From: an uncultured Prosthecobacter sp.
Lineage (GTDB): Bacteria; Verrucomicrobiota; Verrucomicrobiia; Verrucomicrobiales; Verrucomicrobiaceae
Assembly: GCA_947523045.1 (NCBI GenBank)
Contig: CANNUR010000190.1
Coordinates: 1 to 5,942 of the forward strand
Reading direction: 5' to 3'
Length of the DNA: 5,942 nucleotides
Part shown: piece after piece, positions 1-4,995 of the stretch
Position numbering within the stretch: position 1 is the stretch's first letter
Layout of the letters: every line of letters begins with the position of its first letter
Notes under the pieces: generated by a model
Database searches by the model: none
What the model saw: only the letters and a program-made list of their open reading frames with translations
What the model was told of the DNA's origin: nothing
Position numbers and translations under genes: made by a program

Positions 1-259
1 TGGTGTTGGTGGGCGGGATGAAGCCCCACTTGACACCGGTGGGGAAGCCGGCGCCGCCGCGGCCGCGCAGGCCGCTGGCCTTGACCTCGTTGATGATGGC
101 GGTCTTCTCCATCTTCAGGGCGGCCTTGAGCTGCTCGTAGCCGCCGTCCTGCAAGTAGCAGTCGATCGACGGGTCGTAGCCGACGCGGTCCACATTTTTG
201 AAGATGAGGCGCTTTTCGCGGTTGTGAGGCGTCTTGCCGGGCTGGTACTGGAGGGCCAT
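1..259 (-). CDS. nuoF: NADH-quinone oxidoreductase subunit F (NuoF), N-terminal part
   Basis: NuoF is the peripheral-arm subunit of respiratory complex I that binds FMN and NADH and passes electrons into the iron-sulfur chain on the cytoplasmic side. The visible part is residues 1-86, starting at the ATG at 259-257 and leaving the window at its left edge. Residues 63-78 carry the family's glycine-rich FMN/NADH signature, GLRGRGGAGFPTGVKW. The preceding GGYEQLKAAL at 39-48 is also typical of NuoF, where GGYE usually sits just before the first helix. No in-frame start lies upstream before a TGA at about 316-314, so this start is well supported. It is divergent from the pilus-like operon and shares a 239-base control region with it. 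No other nuo gene is visible, since nuoE would not lie on this side within the window. The rest of the gene, including the 4Fe-4S site, cannot be judged. Confidence 0.93.
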   Translation of the reverse strand, partial: MALQYQPGKTPHNREKRLIFKNVDRVGYDPSIDCYLQDGGYEQLKAALKMEKTAIINEVKASGLRGRGGAGFPTGVKWGFIPPTNT

Positions 260-266
260 GGGGTGC

Positions 267-294
267 AGTATCCGACTACGACCCGAGGCGGCAA
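267..294 (-). promoter_or_regulatory. Possible promoter for nuoF
   Basis: Read on the minus strand, TTGCCG (294-289) is followed after 16 bases by GATACT (272-267). Each hexamer matches 4 of 6 consensus positions. Transcription would start near position 260, next to the nuoF ATG at 259, giving an almost leaderless mRNA. The match is weak and could be chance. nuoF may instead be read from a promoter farther upstream. Confidence 0.2.
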
Positions 295-301
295 CCGGGA
301 T

Positions 302-319
302 TTGTGAAAAATTTCACAA
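302..319. promoter_or_regulatory. CRP/FNR-family-type operator palindrome
   Basis: The sequence TTGTGAAAAATTTCACAA has two perfect 8-base inverted arms around a central AA. It contains TGTGA (303-307), six bases, then TCACA (314-318), which is the textbook half-site pair and spacing of CRP-type regulators. It lies 43 bases upstream of the nuoF start and about 180 bases upstream of the pilus-like operon, so one site could serve both. The palindrome is seen directly. That a CRP-family protein binds it is inference, because the regulator of this organism is unknown. Confidence 0.55.
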
Positions 320-377
320 GGTCGATGGTGGATTTGCCCGCGGCCCGGCGCAGCAGCCTGTTGTTTGCACGAATGCT

Positions 378-395
378 TTTCTCAAATTTCTCAAA
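378..395 (+). repeat. Perfect tandem duplication of TTTCTCAAA
   Basis: Two identical 9-base units, TTTCTCAAA at 378-386 and again at 387-395, lie head to tail a few bases upstream of the putative -35 box of the pilus-like operon. They could be a direct-repeat binding site for a response regulator or an AT-rich UP-like element. They could also be simple slippage in an AT-rich spacer. The repeat is certain, a role is not. Confidence 0.4.
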
Positions 396-402
396 TCGTG
401 TC

Positions 403-430
403 TTGATGGGCGGCGGTCTTTGCGGATAAA
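403..430 (+). promoter_or_regulatory. Candidate promoter of the pilus-like operon
   Basis: TTGATG (403-408) and GATAAA (425-430) are separated by 16 bases and each matches 4 of 6 sigma70 consensus positions. The predicted start near 437 would leave a leader of about 60 bases before the ATG at 499. It is the best pair I find upstream of the operon, but both boxes are weak and a 17-base spacer would be more usual. Confidence 0.3.
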
Positions 431-498
431 ACGTCATTTATTCCGGTTTTAAGCGTCCCCCACGCCAAAGCCGGACAAACCACCCCAATCCTTCCCTC

Positions 499-1116
499 AT
501 GAAAGCACTTTGCACGGCTCTCGCCAGCCTGACCCTGCTGGTCCTCGCCGCCGACGCGCAAACCGGCCCCGCGGTCAAGATCAGCACCAAGAAGCTCAAG
601 GTTTCCGAACTGGAGACGCCGCAGTTTCAAGCCTCCAATGTGGGCGAAAAACGTTGGCGGCCGAAAAAGTGGCTTGAGCTGGATCTGGAGTTCGACATTC
701 GCCTTCCCCCGGCGGAGGGCGGGCGCAGTGGCAGTCTCGACATGATGACGGTGAACTACTACCTCGCCTTCAACGCCACCACCAAGGACGGCAAGCGTGA
801 GGTGCTCAAGGGCAGCTTCAACTACGTCGACATCCCCGCCGGCGAAACGAATCATGCGCTGGCCTTTGTCTCGCCGGCGACACTCCGCAACATTCTCAAG
901 CGCGACGGCTTCACGGCGGCCTCGGATGTGCAGGGCTGGGGCTACGAAATTCTGGTTGGCGGCGAGCGCGTTGCCGGCGACTCCAGCCTGGGCGGCGGTC
1001 CCTGGTGGGAGAAGGCGGACGCCCTCAACATCTCGGAAGGCGGCGTGCTCATGAAGCAGGAGACGCCGTTCAGCATTCTCTGGGGCGACTACGACGTCTC
1101 CGCCAAGAAGAAATAA
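499..1116 (+). CDS. Amuc_1102-like secreted pilus-associated protein
   Basis: This is a 205-residue exported protein and the first gene of the pilus-like operon. Residues 1-20 form a classical signal peptide: basic start MK, hydrophobic core LTLLVLAA, and an ADA cleavage site before Q21. The mature part alternates charged and hydrophobic residues in a beta-strand pattern (KWLELDLEFDIRL at 57-69, VNYYLAFNA at 85-93, FSILWGDYDV at 191-200) and has no membrane segment. It ends in a lysine tail. A compact beta-sandwich is likely. I recall the Akkermansia Amuc_1102 protein being described with an immunoglobulin-like fold. Identification rests mainly on position directly before the Amuc_1101-like gene, plus size and export signal, since I cannot align it in detail. 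Cys5 is too near the N-terminus and lacks a lipobox, so it is not called a lipoprotein. The start has no Shine-Dalgarno sequence. Its role in the pilus complex is unknown. Confidence 0.82.
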   Translation: MKALCTALASLTLLVLAADAQTGPAVKISTKKLKVSELETPQFQASNVGEKRWRPKKWLELDLEFDIRLPPAEGGRSGSLDMMTVNYYLAFNATTKDGKREVLKGSFNYVDIPAGETNHALAFVSPATLRNILKRDGFTAASDVQGWGYEILVGGERVAGDSSLGGGPWWEKADALNISEGGVLMKQETPFSILWGDYDVSAKKK

Positions 1117-1164
1117 GCGGCGGTCCACGACGGGCGCAGCGCAGCAAGTTCACCCCCTTTTCAC

Positions 1165-2904
1165 ATGGCAGACAGCAAAAGCATCGCAGTTCTCAATATC
1201 GGCTCGCAGAGATTGTCTGGAGCGGTGTTCGGCAGGGTCGGCGGCGACCTTGTTCTCAAGAAATACGAATTCGTGGACATGACGGGCGATCCCACCGTGG
1301 ACGCCTCGCGGATTCCGCAGATCAAAATCGGCGTTCAGGAGTTGGCCTCGCGGCTGAAGCTCAAGGGCGCCCGGGTGGCCTACGCGGTTGCCGGTCACAC
1401 GGTTTTCTCGCGCTTCGTCAAGCTGCCGCCGGTTCAGCAGGATCGCATCGCGCAGATCGTCGAGTTCGAGGCCAAGCAGAATGTGCCCTTCCCGATCAAC
1501 GAGGTCACCTGGGATTATGAAGTTGTCGGTGAAGGCGGCGGCGAGACCGAGGTGGTGCTCGTGGCGATGAAGTCCGAGACCCTCAACGAGATCAACGACC
1601 AGGTCGCGGCCGCCGGCATGAAGTCGGCGCTCGTTGATCTGGCGCCGCTGGCGCTGTACAACGCCTTCCGCTACAGCTACCCCGACGTCGACGAGCCGGC
1701 GGTCATCATCGACCTCGGTGCGCGTTCCACCAACATGGTGTTCGTCGAGGACGGCAAGTTTTTCACCCGCAACGTCCTGGTCGGCGGCGCCTCGATCACG
1801 GCTGCCATCGCCAAGGAGTTCGGTGCCGGCTTTGGTGACGCTGAGCACGAGAAGATCGCCCGCGGCTTTGTCGCCCAGGGTGGTGTGGTCATGGAGCACG
1901 AGGATCCCGCCGTGGCTGCGCTCTCCAAGGTCATCCGCAATGCTGCCACCCGGCTGCACAGCGAGGTGATGCGCACCATCAACTTTTACCGCAGCCAGCA
2001 GGGCGGTGCGGCGCCCCAGCGCGTTTTCATCTGCGGTGGCGGTGCCCTGCTTGGCAACATGGCCCTCTTCCTGGAGGAGAAGCTCAAGCTGCCCGTGGAG
2101 ATCTTCAACCCGCTGCGCGGGGTCCAGCTCGACCGCGGCGTCAATGCCGAGGCCGCCCAGGCGGATGCACCCTTCCTCGGCGAACTGGTCGGCCTGGCCC
2201 TGCGCTCAAGCGGCGCCTGCCCGTGTGAAGTTGAGCTCGTGCCCGATGTCGTGGCCAACGCCCGTGACGCCGCCCGCCGCGCGCCTGCACTGGTCATGGC
2301 AGGAGTCTGCCTCTGGGCCGCCCTCGGTGCTGGCATCCTGTATTACAATCACGCCACCGAAGTCGTTGAGGAACAGGTTGCCGGCATGCAGCAGGAGGCG
2401 GCTCGCCTCAACGGCATCGCCAACCAAATCAAGACACTGGACGGCCAACTCGCCCAGTCCATCGCCTTGACCCAGCCGCTGATTCAGGCGGTCGGCGACC
2501 GCTCCTACTGGGTGCGACTGCTGACTGATCTCAACAGCAAGTTCGACAACGACCTGATCTGGCTCCCCGTGGTTGAGCTGCTCAAGGACGGCAAGCCGAC
2601 CACGCCTGCGCTGTTTGGTCAGGAGCAGTCCTCGTCGCCCGCTTCCGGACGCGCCGCGGCGGCCAACGCCAAGCCGGTCTATGAACTGCGCCTGCAGGGC
2701 CTGTATCGCAAGAACGACGAGGGTGAGCAGATTGTCTACCGTTTCGCCGACAAGCTGGCCAAATCCGGCTGGTTTGTCGCCGACAAGTTTGAGGAAAAGC
2801 GCGCCGAGTACGTCAGCGCCGAGAGCGGGGTCGAGGAGGACCGCTACGCCTACAAGTTCAACATCAAGCTGCCTCTCCAGCAGCCCATGCAATTTCAAAA
2901 CTGA
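1165..2904 (+). CDS. Amuc_1101-like PilM-type pilus complex protein fused to a PilN-like segment
   Basis: A 579-residue inner-membrane assembly protein. Residues 7 to about 350 form a PilM-like actin/FtsA-type nucleotide-binding domain: LNIGSQ (10-15) at the phosphate-1 loop, the PilM pattern RFVKLPP...EFEAKQNVPFPINEVTWDYEV (83-120), phosphate-2 IIDLGARSTN (181-190), FTRNVLVGGASIT (200-212), and the adenosine-loop FICGGGALLGN (288-298). Ordinary PilM ends about here. This protein continues with ELVP (357-360), which resembles the INLLP tail by which PilN docks onto PilM. After a basic stretch come one membrane helix (374-394), a likely coiled coil (396-435) and a mixed alpha/beta domain (about 440-575) split by an Ala/Ser/Pro linker (485-502). 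This suggests that PilM and PilN are fused, with the C-terminal part in the periplasm. N11 replaces the aspartate usual in the phosphate-1 loop. The gene starts 48 bases after its neighbour and its TGA overlaps the next ATG by one base. Confidence 0.9.
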   Translation: MADSKSIAVLNIGSQRLSGAVFGRVGGDLVLKKYEFVDMTGDPTVDASRIPQIKIGVQELASRLKLKGARVAYAVAGHTVFSRFVKLPPVQQDRIAQIVEFEAKQNVPFPINEVTWDYEVVGEGGGETEVVLVAMKSETLNEINDQVAAAGMKSALVDLAPLALYNAFRYSYPDVDEPAVIIDLGARSTNMVFVEDGKFFTRNVLVGGASITAAIAKEFGAGFGDAEHEKIARGFVAQGGVVMEHEDPAVAALSKVIRNAATRLHSEVMRTINFYRSQQGGAAPQRVFICGGGALLGNMALFLEEKLKLPVEIFNPLRGVQLDRGVNAEAAQADAPFLGELVGLALRSSGACPCEVELVPDVVANARDAARRAPALVMAGVCLWAALGAGILYYNHATEVVEEQVAGMQQEAARLNGIANQIKTLDGQLAQSIALTQPLIQAVGDRSYWVRLLTDLNSKFDNDLIWLPVVELLKDGKPTTPALFGQEQSSSPASGRAAAANAKPVYELRLQGLYRKNDEGEQIVYRFADKLAKSGWFVADKFEEKRAEYVSAESGVEEDRYAYKFNIKLPLQQPMQFQN

Positions 2905-3896
2905 TGAGCTGGATTCAACAAAACAAGGCCCCTGCGGCCATCATCGGCGTGTCCGTCGCGGGCGCCGCCGGACTCGGTTTCATGCTGTTCCAATCCTGGT
3001 CCGGCTTCGGTGCCAAGATGGAGGAGTTCAACATGCTCAACAGCAGCATCGCCGGCCTCAACAGCGCAGTGCTGGCGCCGACGCCGGAAAACCTGGCCAA
3101 GAAGCAGGCGCTCGTCGGTGAGTTCATCACCGAGGCTGGCCGCCTGCAGACCGTGCTCGCCACCCTGCAGTCAGACGTCAAGGTTGAGTCAATCTCAGAC
3201 ACCGGTTTTCAGGCCAAGCTAAAAACGCGCATTGCTGAGACCCGCAAGCTGGCCGGCAACACCATGGCGCTGCCTGCCGAGTTCAATCTGGCCTTTGATC
3301 GCTACAACTCCGAACTGCCGCCCTCCAACGAGGTGGCCACCGAACTCTCCGGCTACCTCGACGCCGTTGAGGAAATTGTGAAAGCCATGGTCGCCTCGGG
3401 GGTCGCTCAACTCGACATGATTGAGCGCTCCGACCTGCCCTCCGAGAAGGGGGCTGCTGCGGCACCCAAGGGCCGCCGCCCGGGGCAGCAGGCCGCCGCC
3501 GCTCCGGAACTGGTCGAGCGCCGTCAGGTGCGCGTTATGATCACCGCTGACCAGAGCGCCCTGCAAATGCTGCTCAGCAAGCTGGCCAGCCCCTCGGAGA
3601 TGCCCCACTTCACCGTGGTGCGCTTGGTGCGCATCGAAAACGAGCGGCAGGAAGGCCCGCTGCGCGCCGAAATCGGCCTGCACACGCTGGTGCCGCCAGA
3701 AGGTGAGGGCGCCGCACCGCCTGCTGTTGTCGCTCCCGTCGAAGGGGAGGGTGCCAAAGGCCAGGAGAAAAAACAGTTCACCGCCGTCAAGCCAGCCGGG
3801 CAGGATGCGGTCAATGTCCTCGGCGACGAAAAACTGCGTGCCTACCTTGAAATTGACTTGGTCAGCTTCAAGGCCGCGACCGCCGCCGCCCGCTGA
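2904..3896 (+). CDS. Amuc_1100-like pilus-like membrane protein (PilO-like layout)
   Basis: A 330-residue homologue of Amuc_1100, the Akkermansia surface-exposed protein known for signalling through host TLR2. From memory, the A. muciniphila protein is about 317 residues and starts MSNWITDNKPAA. This one starts MSWIQQNKAPAA, and both share the C-terminal FTV...R(I/L)xxER pattern (here 236-248) and a final beta strand ending LVxF (316-322). A short cytoplasmic tail is followed by a membrane helix at about 11-30 with no clear cleavage site, so a retained anchor is likelier than a signal peptide. Helical, coiled-coil-prone segments follow (36-90 and 103-175), then an Ala/Pro/Gly linker (182-201) and a beta/alpha domain (205-262). 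A second Pro/Ala/Glu-rich linker (263-288) precedes the last strand. Short tail, helix, coiled coil and ferredoxin-like ending match PilO. The ATG overlaps the upstream stop (TGATG), suggesting translational coupling. Confidence 0.92.
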   Translation: MSWIQQNKAPAAIIGVSVAGAAGLGFMLFQSWSGFGAKMEEFNMLNSSIAGLNSAVLAPTPENLAKKQALVGEFITEAGRLQTVLATLQSDVKVESISDTGFQAKLKTRIAETRKLAGNTMALPAEFNLAFDRYNSELPPSNEVATELSGYLDAVEEIVKAMVASGVAQLDMIERSDLPSEKGAAAAPKGRRPGQQAAAAPELVERRQVRVMITADQSALQMLLSKLASPSEMPHFTVVRLVRIENERQEGPLRAEIGLHTLVPPEGEGAAPPAVVAPVEGEGAKGQEKKQFTAVKPAGQDAVNVLGDEKLRAYLEIDLVSFKAATAAAR

Positions 3897-3934
3897 GGCC
3901 GGCGCCACAACAGCCAACTTCACATCGAGCTTTT

Positions 3935-4897
3935 ATGCAGAAACGGAACGGGAAATACGAAAAAGTGCTTTTGGCGGTCTCCGCCCTCCTGGCCATTGCC
4001 CTGGCCGGGGTGTTCATCTGGCAGAGCCGCCAGCTTGACGATCAGCTGGTGCGCCTTCAGGCGACCTCAAAGAACGACCCAGGCCAGCCGCCCACCGAAG
4101 TGGTTAAGGCCACCATCCAGCGCCTGACGGAAAAAATCACCTGGGTCTCGCCGATCATCAAGGGCAAGCCGGTGCCGCTCAACAAGTCGGTGCGTCTCGT
4201 GCTGAAGGGCGACCAGCTCATCGACCTTCAGGTTGAAGAGGTGGCACTGCGTCCGCCGATGACCAACGAGTTCCTGATCAAGAACAATCTGCCAAACATC
4301 CTCTTTTCCAACTTTGGTGATTTGGATGCCGACGAGGACGGCTTCTCCAACCTTGAGGAGTTCAACGGCAAGACCAATCCGCAGGATCCAAAGTCGCATC
4401 CGCCGGTGACCGACAAGCTCTTCCTCGCCAAGCGCATCACCCACGATTACATCATCCGCCTCAACGGCAGCACACCGCCCTACCAGGTGCAGAAAGTCCT
4501 GCCGGCCCCGGATCGTCCGATCAGCAAATTTGTTTCCGAGGGGGAAAACTTTGGATTTGAGCGCGGCTCCGAGCGCTTCCGTGTCGTCAAGTTCGAGGCC
4601 AAAAAGGTGCCGGACCCCAAGGTGGGCGAGAAGGATGTCTCCGAAATCACCCTGTTCGACAAGTCGACCGAGAAGGAGTTCGTTGTCGCCCGCGGCACGG
4701 ACACCAACCTGGCCGAATACGAGGCAGAGTTTGAGTTCCTCCTGGGCGAGCGCGTCGCCCGGGTTGTCAAGGAAGGCGAGACCTTTCAGATCCCCGGCAT
4801 TGGTCAGACCTTCCGTCTGATCAAGGTTGAAGAAGACCAGGCGGTCATTCAAAGCGTCGAGGAAGGCAGTCAACCCATCACCATTCGCAAGGCCTGA
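3935..4897 (+). CDS. Amuc_1099-like pilus-like protein with calcium-binding loop and paired beta units
   Basis: A 320-residue protein with a basic N-terminus, a membrane anchor at 11-29 and a periplasmic remainder, assigned to the Amuc_1099 family by its place between the Amuc_1100-like and secretin genes. Residues 131-142, DADEDGFSNLEE, are a complete EF-hand-type loop (acidic at 1, 3 and 5, Gly at 6, Asn at 9, Glu at 12). The following GKTNPQDP matches bacterial thrombospondin type 3 repeats, which bind calcium. The C-terminus holds two related beta units, 198-250 (VSEGENF...RFRVVKFE) and 275-320 (VKEGETF...TFRLIKVE). They resemble the homology-region fold of PilP and GspC, which links the inner-membrane complex to the secretin. 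A PilP-type connector role fits its position directly before the secretin gene but is inferred. The gene ends in tandem stops, TGATGA, and starts 38 bases after its neighbour without a Shine-Dalgarno sequence. Confidence 0.87.
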   Translation: MQKRNGKYEKVLLAVSALLAIALAGVFIWQSRQLDDQLVRLQATSKNDPGQPPTEVVKATIQRLTEKITWVSPIIKGKPVPLNKSVRLVLKGDQLIDLQVEEVALRPPMTNEFLIKNNLPNILFSNFGDLDADEDGFSNLEEFNGKTNPQDPKSHPPVTDKLFLAKRITHDYIIRLNGSTPPYQVQKVLPAPDRPISKFVSEGENFGFERGSERFRVVKFEAKKVPDPKVGEKDVSEITLFDKSTEKEFVVARGTDTNLAEYEAEFEFLLGERVARVVKEGETFQIPGIGQTFRLIKVEEDQAVIQSVEEGSQPITIRKA

Positions 4898-4995
4898 TGA
4901 TTTTTCAGTTCCCCGCAAAAAACAGCTAGCCAAAAAGCCGCAATTCCTGCTAAACACACCCCGCTCAACGCTAATTTCGTTAAAATCGACTCTCT
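4898..4995 (+). promoter_or_regulatory. Intergenic gap before the secretin gene, possible internal promoter
   Basis: This 98-base spacer is the widest inside the operon and is AT-rich compared with the genes. TAAAAT at 4981-4986 matches a -10 box at 5 of 6 positions, but no -35 hexamer lies at the right distance. A start from it would fall almost on the ATG at 4996. I see no hairpin followed by a T-run, so there is no sign of a terminator splitting the operon. An extra start that raises secretin output is possible but weakly supported. Confidence 0.2.

Larger units (their letters stand above)
260..498. other. Divergent intergenic control region between nuoF and the pilus-like operon
   Basis: This is the longest gene-free stretch in the window and separates two genes read outward. 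It is locally AT-richer than the genes, mainly at 300-320 and 360-450. It holds a near-perfect palindrome (302-319), a tandem 9-mer (378-395), a weak sigma70-like promoter toward the pilus-like operon (403-430) and a weaker one toward nuoF (267-294). Its plus-strand 234-452 reading frame has no recognisable protein features and overlaps nuoF, so I treat the region as non-coding. I see no tRNA, structured RNA or rho-independent terminator here. Confidence 0.8.

Noticed and set aside
234..452. A 72-residue plus-strand reading frame in the divergent region
   Set aside because: It overlaps the nuoF start, runs through the palindrome and promoter candidates, and has no protein-like features.
499..558. 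Possible lipoprotein signal (Cys5) in the Amuc_1102-like protein
   Set aside because: The cysteine precedes the hydrophobic core and lacks a lipobox, while a normal ADA cleavage site follows the core.
391..1959. Long minus-strand reading frames (391-1128 and 1150-1959) opposite the first two operon genes
   Set aside because: They lie antisense to well-supported genes, show no recognisable domains, and are expected from third-position GC bias in GC-rich coding DNA.
3935..4030. Possible type IV prepilin leader in the Amuc_1099-like protein (Gly6 before a hydrophobic stretch)
   Set aside because: There is no hydrophobic residue run directly after Gly and no Glu at +5, so it does not fit a prepilin peptidase site. 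It reads as a simple membrane anchor.
4898..4960. Possible terminator between the Amuc_1099-like and secretin genes (T-run and A-runs)
   Set aside because: The T-run comes before, not after, any stem, and no GC-rich hairpin is present.
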